Shown here: positions 25,463 through 35,795 of the stretch, piece after piece
How positions within the stretch are numbered: the first letter of the stretch is position 1
Layout: every line of letters begins with the position of its first letter
DNA from: Chitinophaga silvatica
Lineage (GTDB): Bacteria; Bacteroidota; Bacteroidia; Chitinophagales; Chitinophagaceae
Direction of reading: 5' to 3'
Assembly: GCF_003419895.1 (NCBI RefSeq)
Contig: NZ_QPMM01000013.1
Span: 186,001-250,000 of the forward strand
DNA: 64,000 nt
Position numbers and translations under genes: made by a program
Notes under the pieces: generated by a model
Told to the model about the DNA's origin: nothing
Seen by the model: the letters and a program-made list of their open reading frames with translations, nothing else
Database searches by the model: none

Positions 25463-27649
25463 TCAGAGCTCCAGAAAATCTTCCTTCACAGCATTCAATA
25501 CTACTCCCAGGAATTTATCACCAAGACTTTCCAGAAATTCTGAAGATTCGTGGTCTATTTGTTTCATGTGGAGTTTGGAAGAAAATATAGCTACAACACC
25601 TTCTGCATAAGCTGAAAGCTCACGGCTGTCGGTAAAATCATTCAACGGAGCACCTTCCATAATAATATAGTCGTAGTATTTCTTGAGTTCATCAAGGTAA
25701 TTCAACACATTATTTGGAGGCAATATTTCAGAAGGAGTATAGTCGCCTCCTTTGCATCCCATTACTTCAATTCCCGGTGTGCTATATGTGGTAACATATT
25801 CCCGGAATTTCTCGATACTAAAATCCTGAGGTGGAAGGGAGAAAGATTCTAAAGTCTTAGCCGCTTCCATCTGAACAGTTATATCATTATTACAAAAGTT
25901 AGTATCCAGAACAAGCACACGTTTATTGCTCAGGCTCAGACTATAGGCTACTGCTTGTACCAGGGTGGTTTTGCCCTGTTGAGGTTCTGTACTGGTGAAC
26001 AGGAATATTTTTCTCTGGCTGTTTTCCAGTTCAAAACGGAGCTTCCTTAGCAGCTCTCTGAACATATTCTGACGCTTCAGCCACTGCGTTTCATCTGTTT
26101 TTTTCTGTAGCGTTTCCAGAATATCATACTTACGGAGGTTAGTATGATTGATGGTAGCAATGAGTTTCAGGTTGCTTTGGCGATTAAAGACAGATGGAGA
26201 CTTTAAGGAATTGTCCATAAATTCTGTAAAGAGAATTCCAAGACTCGCTATAATAAACACAGCAGCACCCGACATTCCCATAATTATTAAACGCTTGGAC
26301 GATTCAGGAGTAAAGGCTGGCTGACCTTTTAAAGTTTGGCGGAAGTTGTCCTGAGGCACATTATTATTATCTAATGCAGCAGCAAGTTTCTCCTTCAATT
26401 TATTGTATTCTTCCTGGGCCAGTGTTACTTCCTGTTGTAAGCTACCTACAGTTGCTTCTTTATTGGCATATGAGCCAACGGAAGAACGTAATCTATTGAT
26501 TTTGCTTTCCAGGCTACTGATATTCAGCTTAGAAGCACTTAATTCGGCTTCCTGCGCACTTTTACGTTGCATCAATTCATCACGGGAAGCTACTTTGCCG
26601 CTAGGTGTACCGTTATCTATAAGCGCTTTCTGTAATTTGGCACGTTGTGCTTTAATTTTATCTGCCAGGGCATTATCTGAGCTACCAGTACGGAGGTACT
26701 CATCATTTAAGTCGTTGATTTGTTTTCTTAATGCCAGGATCTCACCATTTGAATTATTATAGGCGGCTTTACCACTACCGGCTTGATTGAGCTGATCGCT
26801 GAGGTTATTGATAGAAGCTTGTAAAGCATTGAAATTCGCCCGCTCATCCGACAAAGATTTTTCAAATTGTTTAATGAGGTCCCATTCATTTCCACTTGCG
26901 GTTTCCACGTTCAATACACCCTGGGCTGTTTTATATTGCCTCAATGCTTCGATCTTAGCATCCAATTCTTTTTTCTTCTGGTTAACGAGCGATTCAAAAG
27001 TGGCTACGTTTTCAATAGTTCTTTCTGAACGTGAGCTGCGATAAAACCTGATGAATTCGCGATACAGGCTATTTACAGCATAGGCGGAAAGATCCGGATT
27101 TTCGGTGTAGGCAATTATATTGATGTAGTCTGTACGGGATAATCTGTTTGCATAAATCATTTTGCGAACAGATTCGTAATCATACTTATATAATTTCATG
27201 TATTCGAGCACTCTTCTTTCTTCAGGAGAGGAGCTTGACAGTACTTCCAGAGAATCATACTTCTTTCTGCAAATTCTATAGATCTCTTCTCTGTTGGCAA
27301 CTTTATATTCTGGTTTTTTAAATTCCTTTTCTGTCAGGGTTCTGAATGGCTTATTGGAGGTCAGATCATGCATCATGAGGTCGCAGGATAGCAGTCCGAT
27401 TACCAATGGAGAATTCATTGTTTCCACCACATTATCAAATTTCACATCTGCTTCAAACAAATTTAGGTTTTCGTCCCGTAATTTGATTTGTTCATTGGTG
27501 GTGAATCCTGTGGCCAATTGAGCTGTGGAAGCATAGAGCCGGGGTTTCCCAATGGTAAAGGCAAAGGCGGCAGCTACAGCAACTGCAGTACTAATAATTA
27601 TCCACCATTTCTTTTTAAGTAGTGCCTTTATAAAAAATACTATATCCAT
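25463..27649 (-). CDS. Wzc-like polysaccharide co-polymerase with BY-kinase-type ATPase domain
   Basis: A 728-residue protein that controls EPS chain length and export. Membrane helices are at about 15-32 and 453-475, enclosing a periplasmic Wzz domain with long coiled coils (about 210-430). The cytoplasmic part has Walker A in TSTEPQQGKTTL (Lys560) and Walker A' VLVLDTNF (Asp582). The Walker B site reads YDYIIMEGAPL, so the usual Asp is a Glu or is lost, and the C-terminus (ending DFLEL) has no tyrosine cluster. Autophosphorylation of the classical kind is therefore doubtful. It is the first gene of the leftward EPS operon, with a promoter box about 200 bp upstream. Confidence 0.9.
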   Translation of the reverse strand: MDIVFFIKALLKKKWWIIISTAVAVAAAFAFTIGKPRLYASTAQLATGFTTNEQIKLRDENLNLFEADVKFDNVVETMNSPLVIGLLSCDLMMHDLTSNKPFRTLTEKEFKKPEYKVANREEIYRICRKKYDSLEVLSSSSPEERRVLEYMKLYKYDYESVRKMIYANRLSRTDYINIIAYTENPDLSAYAVNSLYREFIRFYRSSRSERTIENVATFESLVNQKKKELDAKIEALRQYKTAQGVLNVETASGNEWDLIKQFEKSLSDERANFNALQASINNLSDQLNQAGSGKAAYNNSNGEILALRKQINDLNDEYLRTGSSDNALADKIKAQRAKLQKALIDNGTPSGKVASRDELMQRKSAQEAELSASKLNISSLESKINRLRSSVGSYANKEATVGSLQQEVTLAQEEYNKLKEKLAAALDNNNVPQDNFRQTLKGQPAFTPESSKRLIIMGMSGAAVFIIASLGILFTEFMDNSLKSPSVFNRQSNLKLIATINHTNLRKYDILETLQKKTDETQWLKRQNMFRELLRKLRFELENSQRKIFLFTSTEPQQGKTTLVQAVAYSLSLSNKRVLVLDTNFCNNDITVQMEAAKTLESFSLPPQDFSIEKFREYVTTYSTPGIEVMGCKGGDYTPSEILPPNNVLNYLDELKKYYDYIIMEGAPLNDFTDSRELSAYAEGVVAIFSSKLHMKQIDHESSEFLESLGDKFLGVVLNAVKEDFLEL

Positions 27650-27854
27650 ATTCTATTTAAATCCTTTAACTATTTGATTATAGGGGCATAGGAACAATTA
27701 TCTGATAATAATCATCTAGTACCCGGTATTTTATTACTGGAATATCAAAGGAAATGGTAAAATAAGTTGGCAATGTGCCTTCTGGTTTATCGGAGGATGA
27801 GGTTATATTCAAATACCAGAACATGATAGGTTCAGGTATATTCGGTTTGTGTAG

Positions 27855-27862
27855 CAAAGGTA
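27855..27862 (-). promoter_or_regulatory. TAnnTTTG box of the leftward EPS operon
   Basis: Minus-strand TACCTTTG (27862 to 27855) matches the -7 consensus exactly and lies about 200 bp before the Wzc-like gene. The best TTG upstream is only 12 bp away, so the -33 element is unclear. The rest of the 27650-27992 spacer holds no ORF. Confidence 0.5.
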
Positions 27863-27940
27863 GTTGTTTCAGTTCAACTAGCTTTTTTTTTTAAGCGAAC
27901 GGCGAATTTTTTTTGGTAATCGTTTAGGTTTTACCCGTAA

Positions 27941-27974
27941 AAAAAAGGTGATTGTTTGCACAACCACCTTTTTT
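27941..27974. terminator. Terminator of the 2041-residue protein gene
   Basis: AAAAAAGGTG at 27941-27950 pairs with CACCTTTTTT at 27965-27974, and the stem extends inward with one mismatch (TTGT/ACAA, loop TTGC). It lies 18 bases past the stop codon at 27993. Confidence 0.75.
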
Positions 27975-27992
27975 AGAATTTGAAAGCTTTAT

Positions 27993-30900
27993 TTACAGCT
28001 TCATTAATTTAATTGTTTGTGTTTCACCCTTGTTGGTAGTTACACGCAAGAGATAAATACCAGGTTCCTTAATGTTACCGGAAGTATTGAATCTCTGTTG
28101 AGATCTACCAGCAGGAACTCTTCTCATCTCACTGTAAAGTTTTCTACCGGTCAGGTCCACGATTTCGAATAGCATACCCGAAACTTCGTGTGGTAGAGAT
28201 ACATCTACAGCCAGGGTATTGGTAAATGGATTAGGATAAACATTTAACTCCAGCTTAGCTGTTGCTTCCACTTTAGTAGCATTGGCTGTAGCAGGGGCTA
28301 CCACCATAGACTGCTGTGTACCGCCTAATTTAGCCAGGTTGCTTGAGCTATTGTCCTGAATATCAATTTCCATTGCATTCAGATAACCTACCTGACCACC
28401 TGGAGGAATGCTTAGCGTAAAGGCAATTTCACCGTTTGCATCTGCTGTTAATCCTGCAAAATCAGCTGTATTTGAAGTGTTGTTTTGAGCGTATAATGTT
28501 TTAGACACTCCATTTACGGTAAACTGAGTGCTGCCATTATCTGGCTGAGGTGCCCACCATTTACTGTTAGACAGGAATTTCAGGGTGTAGGTAGCATTTG
28601 GACTTAATCCGTATAGATGTCCGTGCATTACTGATACACCTGAGAAGAATCCTGGTAATGATCCGAAGTATAAGTATTCGCTTAATACAACGTCAGGGTA
28701 TACACCACTGTTATTGCCTGTAGTGGCACCTTCTATACCAGCTGCCCACCACCAAACTTCATCAAATCTGAAGCCTATGCTGGTAGATTGGCCAGCGTCA
28801 TTTTTCAGGTTTGCAGTTGGGCCTGTGATATTATTCCAAGGAGCCGGCGCTGTTTGATTGAGTTTGAAGTTCAGCAATATTTTAGAAGAACCACCACTTC
28901 CGGCAGGTTGAGTAACTGTCAGATTGAAGGTAGTAGTATCGGCAGCACCATATGAATCCCGTACTATGATACGAAGATTATTATAGGTACCACTGTTACT
29001 GGTGGTAGGACTAATAACTAATGATCTGCTGGAACCGCTGGTTGTTAATGTTACAAAAGAAGGCAGATTTGAAGTAGTAAATGTGATTGGATCTCCATCC
29101 GGATCACTTGCCACTACCGGTATAGTCAGGGTACTTCCTGCTTCTACAGTCTGATCTGCAATTTTTGTAATGGTCGGAGGATTATTTGGATGAGAAGTAG
29201 AACTACCTGCCACCAATTCCAACGCATTCAGGTAACCAACCTGGCCTCCTGGAGGAATGCTTAATGTAAAGACAATTTCTCCATTTGCATCAGGAACCAA
29301 ACCAGAGAATACTACCAGGTTTGATGTATTGTTTTGTGCGTATAAAGTTTGTGACACTCCATTAATAGTGAACTGGGTACTACCATTATCTGGTTGAGGA
29401 GCCCACCATTTACTGTTAGATAAGAATTTAACTGAATAAGTCTTAGTTCTATCCAAACCGGATAAGTGACCTGTCATTACCGGTGCTCCGCTAAAGAAGC
29501 CAGACAATGATCCGAAGTAGAGATACTGACTCAATACCACATCCGGATAAACTCCACTGTTGTTACCGGTTGTAGCACCTTCAATACCAGCTGCCCACCA
29601 GTTTTGGTCGAATTTCAAACCAATACTGGTTGTTTGTCCGGCCTCATTTTTCAGATTGGTAGTGTTGGTACCTGTAATATTATTCCATGGTGCCGGTGCA
29701 GGATTATTCAGATGGAAGTTCAATAGCACTCTGTAACCGCTTGTATCAGCTCCCTGACTGGTAACAGTAAGGCTGAATTTAGCAGTATCGCTGTTTCCAT
29801 GATTATCTGTAGCTATAACTCCTATGTTGTTGTATTGGCCAGCCTGACTGGTAGTTGGCTGAACAAGGAGGTAAGGCGATCCATTACCCTGAACTACTGT
29901 TACGAATGAAGGAAGTTGATATCCTGAATAAGTAATCGGATCATTTTCAGGATCAGTTGCACTGAATTGAATATGTAAGGTATCACCAGCTTTTACAGTT
30001 TTATTAGCAATTGGTGACATCACCGGAGGCAGATTAACAGGATTGGTGGTTGTATCATTCGCACCACCTGCATCTACTTCCAATGCATTCAGGTAACCAA
30101 CTTGTCCGCCAGTCGGAAGACTCATGGTAAATTTAATTTGACCGGTAGAATCGGCTTTAATGTTTTCAAACACAGCAAGATTTGATGTATTATTCTGAAC
30201 ATTAAGCGATTTTGTTACACCATTGATAGTGTATTGAGTAGAACCGTTATCAGGTGATGGAGCCCACCATTTACTGCTACCGAAGAATTTAACGGTATAA
30301 GTACGGTTTGTTTCCAATCCACTGATTCGACCTGTCATAGAAGTTGGACCACTGAAGAATCCTGGTAATGATCCAAAATACAGGTACTGGCTCATCACCA
30401 CATCCGGATATACTCCGGTGTTATTACCTGTAGTAGCACCTTCAACACCAGCTGCCCACCACCATACTTCGTCGAACTTCAATGAAGCACCAGTAGTTTG
30501 GCCGTTATCATCCTTCAGGTTGTTGGTTGTAGTACCTGAGATATTATTCCAAGGAGCCGGAGCCGGACTGTTTAATTGGAAATTCAGGAATAATTTATAG
30601 TTCGGAGTAGGCTTATCTACTACTGTAAGTACGAAACTACGAGTATCGGTACCTCCACGGTTGTCAACAGCTTTCACTGTAATGGAATAAGTACCGGCAT
30701 CTGCATATCCTGGTTTCAGGGTAATTAAACAGGTATCATTCAGGCTCTGTAAAGTGGCGAAGGAAGGCAATTGTAAAGCTGTCCAGGTAAATGTATCACC
30801 TGCATTGAGATCCTTTAGACTAAGTTTAACAACTTTAGTCGTTCCTTCGTCAACACTCACTGCCGGAATTGAATCAATAACAGGAGGATAATTGTCGTTT

Positions 30901-33900
30901 ACGACTACAGTAAAGAATGCAGTATCTGCACCACTGTTGGTATCCGTAACAATTACACCTGTATTGAATGTACCTTGTTGGTTTACGCCAGGAGCCAATA
31001 CAATAGAAGTAATACCATTACTTTGTTGTACGGTTATAAATCCTGGATTATTGTAAATACTGTAACTCAGTGAATCGTTATCCGGATCACTTGCGTTGAT
31101 GCGGATGCTCTGAGAAGTACCATATCTGATAGTTAAATTACTGATACTGTCGATAACCGGTGGGTTATTCAGTGATTTAGCACTAACTGCTTTTGTAAAG
31201 GCAGAATAACCACCCTCACCAACGGCTCTTACTTTATACCATGCAACGGTATTTGCTGCCAGTGTAGAGTCGTTAATAGTACCAGATCCGGAAACGCCAG
31301 GACCAGTAGATTTCAGGAAGCTGAAGTGCAGACTGTCGGTTAATGAACGGTGTACTTCAAATCCTGTTTCATTTGTAGAGTTATCGGCCCATGTAACCTT
31401 CACAACAGTTGTGGAAAGTGCCTGTGTTACAGGAGTTCCGGGAGCTGCAGGAGGAGTAGGTTTGGCCGAGGTAGTAGCATTAGCGGTACTGGTAAATGCA
31501 GATTCACCAAATTGACCTATAGCCCGTATTTTATAATAGTAGGCAGTTGAGGCATTAAGGGCAGTATCTGTATAAGCAGTAACGTTAGCAGCTGTAGTGG
31601 CAACAATATTGAATGTGCCATTGCTGCTGGTACTTCTGTAGATTTCAAACCCTGTTTCGTTGTTACTGTTGTCTGTCCAGGTAAGATTTAGCTTGCTGTA
31701 ATTATTTACAGTAACCTTGAGGGCAGAAGGAGCAGTAGGAGCACTACCTGTTACCGTGTTAGGATCAACGAATGCTTCAGCCGGGATCAGCTGGCGGGTA
31801 GTTATACCTGCCTGAGTGCTGGACCAGTATACTTCCATTACAGCATCACCGCCTGCCTGGAAGAAGGTAACAGTGATTGGATAAACTCCTGCGGCAACAT
31901 TAGTTACAGTTCCTGAAGCAAAGGTTGCACCATGTAATCCGTCGTTACTAACCGTGGCAGTAGCAGAGTTGCTATATGTTTTATTGAAATACAGCTTACT
32001 ACCATCATCTGAATTGGTTTCAAATTTATATGTACCGGTTACAGGGATCTTAATATAGCCTGTCCACATTACTGCATAATTTACAGTAGTTGTAGACGGA
32101 ACTACAGAAAGGTCCGGTGTATAGGCTTTACCTGTTAGTACCGGAGTAAGCGTAGTAAAGTTTGGCAGATTGCTCCAGCTTCCATTGTATATTTTGTAAT
32201 CGAGGTTTGCTTTCTTGGTTCTGATGGTTACCTGATTACTTGGAGTTGAAGTTTTGCCAGAAACATCTTTTGCTTTTACGTAGAAGTTGTACAATGTACC
32301 ATCGGTAAGGTTAGTAACGGTTCCGGTAAGAACGTTTCCAACCGATAATACAAGCACATTGTTTGCATAGATATCGTATCCTGCAATACCTGCATCATCT
32401 GTAGCAGCTTGCCAGGTTAATACTGCCTGGTTGTTGGTGTAACTGGCTACAGCTACTGATGGAGGTGCTGTTGGCGGTAAGGAATCGAAATCTGTTTTGC
32501 CTTGAACTACAGCGGATACAGGACCTGCTGCATTATCATTTACAGGCCTGATTTTATAATAATAAGCGGTATTTGGAATGAGGCCATTGTCGTTATATGT
32601 AACTACGTTAGCGTTATTCTTACCAATCAGGGTAAATGGACCACTGGCCTGGGTTGCGCGATAAACTTCAAAGTATTTTTCGCTGTAAGCCTGGCTACTG
32701 TTTTTAACCCAGCTTAAATTTATTTGAGTTTTGTTAAAGCTGCTTACAACGAGGCCGCTGATTGCATCCGGACCATTAATACCTGTACTGTTAACAATAC
32801 GGAAAGTATCTGAATAGCTGCCAACACAATATCCAGTTGCAATAGCTCTTGCAACATATGCACCTGGTGTAGAAGTAGTGAGTGTATTGGTAGTACTTAG
32901 TACACCTGAGGTTCCTGCACGCAGCCACTCATAGGAACTCATTCCGGCAGGGATCTGAAGCGTTAGGCTTGTTCTTCCGTCTGGTGCCGGTAATACGTTA
33001 CTGGCGAGGGTAGGGGAGGTTGTGATAACAGGAGTAGGGCTGGCAGGTTTGTATGCCAGGGTAAGAGGTGTAGGAGACCAACCTGTCCATCCACTAGGTA
33101 ATAAAGCACGTACACGGTAGCTACCCGGTGATGTAACAACGATCGAATTTGCTGTTCCATTGGCGATTGTTACCTGATCCTTTTGCCATTCATACTGCTG
33201 AAATCCGGGTGCAATACCTATTGTAACCGATTCTCCGGCACAGAAGGTAGTGTTTCCAAAAAGGGCATATGGATTTAGTCTGTTTGCCCTTAACATAAAC
33301 GGTGTGAAGTCGGGCTCATTCCAGGCATCCAACCAGGTATTATGCTCGTCATTGGGGTAGGTAGTTAGTTTGATATTACCCCCGGCAGCCTGAATAGTAG
33401 AAACAACTGTATTAGTTGTATAAGGGGCAGGGTTACCGTCTTTTCCACCCTGAAACAACCATATTGGAGTGAATTTATAGTTATTGATCGAGTTCTGGTA
33501 ATCCAGTGAAATGGCGCTCATTGGTAATGCTCCTGCAGTTAATTGCGGGTAGCGGATAGCAAACTCCCAGGTTCCCCATCCACCGGCAGAAAGACCGTTT
33601 AGAAGTAATCTGTCAGGATCTCCTTTGGCATTGGTAACAATTGAGTCGATTACTGACTTGAGATTATCATAGTCATTGGTGCCCCAATAACCACTTTGGC
33701 TTTGTGGATATAATAAGAAGCCATCAAAGGTACCATCATCCACACGCTGCATCCAGGTTTGACCTCCCCACAGCAGGTGGAACTCATTGTCGTAAGTGGT
33801 TCCGGCTTCACCTACTCCATGAAAGAATAGATAAATCGGATATTTCTTTCCATCATTTGCTCCCTGAACATAAGATTTAGGGAACTTCAGACGGAAAGCC

Positions 33901-34118
33901 ATGTTCTTATAAATATAACACTTGTAGGAGTCGGTGTTATATCCCATTCTCACTGTTCTTACCCACTTCGTGATTTTATCGAAGACAGGGGAGGCAGGAG
34001 GATTAGCCGGATCATATGTAATGACCGGATCATTGGAGTTGAGGGCTGACTGTGCATGTGTTGGGATATAGCACCAGACCAGCAACAATAGCATTAAAAA
34101 GCGTAAAGTTCGAATCAT
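27993..34118 (-). CDS. Giant T9SS-exported esterase with FN3, PA14 and triplicated modules
   Basis: A 2041-residue secreted protein. Order of domains: signal peptide (1-23); CE1-like esterase (about 60-275) with Ser177 in NGLSAGG, Asp227 and His259; Ig-like region (285-445); FN3 (450-542 and 550-636); PA14 (637-786, with GTYKFETNSDDGSKLYFN); two FN3 (793-980); two cadherin-like domains (985-1168); then three copies of a ~177-residue module (1173-1350, 1461-1637, 1745-1921) separated by cadherin-like domains; and a T9SS type A sorting domain (1953-2041, LNVYPNPFTNTLAV to KLMKL). PA14 and the modules may bind glycans. It sits inside the EPS locus and probably acts on the EPS at the cell surface. 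Confidence 0.9.
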   Translation of the reverse strand: MIRTLRFLMLLLLVWCYIPTHAQSALNSNDPVITYDPANPPASPVFDKITKWVRTVRMGYNTDSYKCYIYKNMAFRLKFPKSYVQGANDGKKYPIYLFFHGVGEAGTTYDNEFHLLWGGQTWMQRVDDGTFDGFLLYPQSQSGYWGTNDYDNLKSVIDSIVTNAKGDPDRLLLNGLSAGGWGTWEFAIRYPQLTAGALPMSAISLDYQNSINNYKFTPIWLFQGGKDGNPAPYTTNTVVSTIQAAGGNIKLTTYPNDEHNTWLDAWNEPDFTPFMLRANRLNPYALFGNTTFCAGESVTIGIAPGFQQYEWQKDQVTIANGTANSIVVTSPGSYRVRALLPSGWTGWSPTPLTLAYKPASPTPVITTSPTLASNVLPAPDGRTSLTLQIPAGMSSYEWLRAGTSGVLSTTNTLTTSTPGAYVARAIATGYCVGSYSDTFRIVNSTGINGPDAISGLVVSSFNKTQINLSWVKNSSQAYSEKYFEVYRATQASGPFTLIGKNNANVVTYNDNGLIPNTAYYYKIRPVNDNAAGPVSAVVQGKTDFDSLPPTAPPSVAVASYTNNQAVLTWQAATDDAGIAGYDIYANNVLVLSVGNVLTGTVTNLTDGTLYNFYVKAKDVSGKTSTPSNQVTIRTKKANLDYKIYNGSWSNLPNFTTLTPVLTGKAYTPDLSVVPSTTTVNYAVMWTGYIKIPVTGTYKFETNSDDGSKLYFNKTYSNSATATVSNDGLHGATFASGTVTNVAAGVYPITVTFFQAGGDAVMEVYWSSTQAGITTRQLIPAEAFVDPNTVTGSAPTAPSALKVTVNNYSKLNLTWTDNSNNETGFEIYRSTSSNGTFNIVATTAANVTAYTDTALNASTAYYYKIRAIGQFGESAFTSTANATTSAKPTPPAAPGTPVTQALSTTVVKVTWADNSTNETGFEVHRSLTDSLHFSFLKSTGPGVSGSGTINDSTLAANTVAWYKVRAVGEGGYSAFTKAVSAKSLNNPPVIDSISNLTIRYGTSQSIRINASDPDNDSLSYSIYNNPGFITVQQSNGITSIVLAPGVNQQGTFNTGVIVTDTNSGADTAFFTVVVNDNYPPVIDSIPAVSVDEGTTKVVKLSLKDLNAGDTFTWTALQLPSFATLQSLNDTCLITLKPGYADAGTYSITVKAVDNRGGTDTRSFVLTVVDKPTPNYKLFLNFQLNSPAPAPWNNISGTTTNNLKDDNGQTTGASLKFDEVWWWAAGVEGATTGNNTGVYPDVVMSQYLYFGSLPGFFSGPTSMTGRISGLETNRTYTVKFFGSSKWWAPSPDNGSTQYTINGVTKSLNVQNNTSNLAVFENIKADSTGQIKFTMSLPTGGQVGYLNALEVDAGGANDTTTNPVNLPPVMSPIANKTVKAGDTLHIQFSATDPENDPITYSGYQLPSFVTVVQGNGSPYLLVQPTTSQAGQYNNIGVIATDNHGNSDTAKFSLTVTSQGADTSGYRVLLNFHLNNPAPAPWNNITGTNTTNLKNEAGQTTSIGLKFDQNWWAAGIEGATTGNNSGVYPDVVLSQYLYFGSLSGFFSGAPVMTGHLSGLDRTKTYSVKFLSNSKWWAPQPDNGSTQFTINGVSQTLYAQNNTSNLVVFSGLVPDANGEIVFTLSIPPGGQVGYLNALELVAGSSTSHPNNPPTITKIADQTVEAGSTLTIPVVASDPDGDPITFTTSNLPSFVTLTTSGSSRSLVISPTTSNSGTYNNLRIIVRDSYGAADTTTFNLTVTQPAGSGGSSKILLNFKLNQTAPAPWNNITGPTANLKNDAGQSTSIGFRFDEVWWWAAGIEGATTGNNSGVYPDVVLSEYLYFGSLPGFFSGVSVMHGHLYGLSPNATYTLKFLSNSKWWAPQPDNGSTQFTVNGVSKTLYAQNNTSNTADFAGLTADANGEIAFTLSIPPGGQVGYLNAMEIDIQDNSSSNLAKLGGTQQSMVVAPATANATKVEATAKLELNVYPNPFTNTLAVDVSLPHEVSGMLFEIVDLTGRKLYSEMRRVPAGRSQQRFNTSGNIKEPGIYLLRVTTNKGETQTIKLMKL
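28356..28886 (-). repeat. Module copy C (residues 1745-1921)
   Basis: Third copy of the ~177-residue module. It begins ILLNFKLNQTAPAPWNNI and includes WWWAAGIEGATTGNNSGVYP, SKWWAPQPDNGSTQF and GGQVGYLNAMEI. It is very close to copies A and B in protein and visibly similar in DNA. Confidence 0.9.
29208..29738 (-). repeat. Module copy B (residues 1461-1637)
   Basis: Second copy, starting VLLNFHLNNPAPAPWNNI, with NWWAAGIEGATTGNNSGVYP (one Trp fewer than A and C) and SKWWAPQPDNGSTQF. Copy B is most similar to copy C. Confidence 0.9.
30069..30602 (-). repeat. Module copy A (residues 1173-1350)
   Basis: First copy, starting LFLNFQLNSPAPAPWNNI, with WWWAAGVEGATTGNNTGVYP and SKWWAPSPDNGSTQY. It is the most diverged of the three. 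Confidence 0.9.
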
Positions 34119-34398
34119 GGAATATGTATTAAGCCTGTCCCGGTTCGGGACAATAACGAAATAATGATACCTTTCCGGATAACCAGAAGGTCTGTTCTCA
34201 GGAGATGGAAAAAATTAATACTTAGCTAAGCATTTAAGCTTCAGCTTAGTGAAGATTGTTCGAGGATAAGGCTAAATTATATTTCAGTAGTATTCGACTG
34301 CGAAAATAGGGAACCTAAATAATTTTTTTTAATGTTTTTCGCAAACGGTTTCTTTTGGCTGGTAAACGTAACTTTTAAGAAGATAACTGTTTTTTTGA

Positions 34399-35598
34399 TT
34401 AAGAAACAGCTACACTTCTTTTGGAACGCTCCCAGGCAGCCGATTGTTTTTTCCTGAAAAATTTAAAGCTTCCCGCAAATACTGCAAAGTTCATAAACAC
34501 AAAATAGAAGGGTATATAAAGGTATTTGACTTTCGTTTCCCGAATTGCCAGCAAGTAACCCATTAATGCTGCAGTGTAAAAGCATAACTGCAAGATTCCT
34601 GTAATTAAGAGCACTTGATAAAATGAAGATTCAGGAGAGGCTATAATAAGGAATAGCATATTACTTATTATAGCAAGTAATAGCCCGAGTGGGGCGAGTG
34701 TCCATCTCAATACCCTGTGAGAAACATATTGCCAGGTAATTTTGGGATATTTAAAGGGGTTTAAGAGGGGGAGAAGGCGCGACATTGACTGATAACCTCC
34801 TGCCGCAATCCTTACTTTTCTTTTATATTCTTCCGGTAAAGAGGCTGATGCAGTTTCCTGTGCATAGGCTGCTGGTTCATATAATACTCTATATCCTTTC
34901 ATATTCATATTAAAGGAGAGCATAAAATCATCCAGGATGGTATCTGTTGGCAAAGGATCATAAACGGAGGTACGAACAGCGATCAATTCGCCAGCTGCAC
35001 CCATTACACTATAAAGTTCGGCGTCCCATTTCTTTAGCAAGGATTCGTACTTCCAATACATCCCTTCACCTTGGGATTCGGCCCCCCCCGTTGTACTAAT
35101 TACCTTTTTTTCGCCGGCAACAGCGCCGGTGTCAGGATACCGAAAATGTGACATCAGTAATATTGCAGCGTCAGAGTTTAGTATTGTATTGGCATCTGAT
35201 AAAACGACAAAGGGCGTTTGCACATAACTCATTGCCCTGTTGATCGCAGCGGTTTTGCCAGCACGCTGAGGCTCATATAATAATGTTATCTGTGGGTATA
35301 ACCTGATAAGTTCGTTTGTCCGGTCGGTTGAGCCATCTGTAATGAATATATAATGAATGAGCTCTTTGGGGTAATGTAGCGACAGAGTATTCTTGATCTT
35401 TTCTTCAATGAAGTCCTCTTCATTATATGCAGCAACCAGAAACGTTACTTCAGGTAGATAAGGAACCTGGACGTCTGTAGTTTTGCCATACAACAGTCGT
35501 TTTATCCTGATTGCAATGTATAACAGCAAAGGATATACAGCATAGTGATATGCTACAACAGAGATACTTAAAATGCAGATGACAGCTAGTAGTAACAT
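34399..35598 (-). CDS. Membrane GT2 glycosyltransferase
   Basis: A 399-residue family 2 glycosyltransferase with an N-terminal membrane helix and three or four C-terminal helices. The GT-A domain shows FLVAAYNEEDFIEEK, a first Asp in FITDGSTDRTN, the DxD-like SDAN, the acidic acceptor motif TILDDFMLS, and a basic YKRKVRIAAGGYQS in the place of the QxxRW motif. It is a candidate EPS chain- or unit-building enzyme. It is transcribed leftward from its own promoter, divergent from the receiver/transferase operon, and precedes the 2041-residue gene on the same strand by 280 bp. Confidence 0.88.
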   Translation of the reverse strand: MLLLAVICILSISVVAYHYAVYPLLLYIAIRIKRLLYGKTTDVQVPYLPEVTFLVAAYNEEDFIEEKIKNTLSLHYPKELIHYIFITDGSTDRTNELIRLYPQITLLYEPQRAGKTAAINRAMSYVQTPFVVLSDANTILNSDAAILLMSHFRYPDTGAVAGEKKVISTTGGAESQGEGMYWKYESLLKKWDAELYSVMGAAGELIAVRTSVYDPLPTDTILDDFMLSFNMNMKGYRVLYEPAAYAQETASASLPEEYKRKVRIAAGGYQSMSRLLPLLNPFKYPKITWQYVSHRVLRWTLAPLGLLLAIISNMLFLIIASPESSFYQVLLITGILQLCFYTAALMGYLLAIRETKVKYLYIPFYFVFMNFAVFAGSFKFFRKKQSAAWERSKRSVAVS

Positions 35599-35632
35599 GA
35601 GGAGAACATTTGGATTTCAATCATTTGGGAAA

Positions 35633-35660
35633 CAAAAGTAGGTAATTTGATTAGAAGCAA
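35633..35660 (-). promoter_or_regulatory. TAnnTTTG promoter of the GT2 gene
   Basis: Minus-strand TACTTTTG (35640 to 35633) is an exact -7 match, with TTG (35660 to 35658) 17 bases upstream. The predicted leader is short, about 30 nt. Confidence 0.65.
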
Positions 35661-35795
35661 TAACAATTATGTATCAAAAATTTGGATTTAGAGATTTATT
35701 CAAAGGACAATCGACCGTTTACTGTAAAAATTCTAACACTTACCAGAAAAAAGCACTCGTTTACCAAAAAAGAATTTCAGATTTCCAGAATTGAA

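Noticed and set aside
26403..27521. Several 75-119-residue plus-strand ORFs
   Set aside because: They are antisense to the coiled-coil part of the Wzc-like gene, where repetitive codons keep the opposite frame open.
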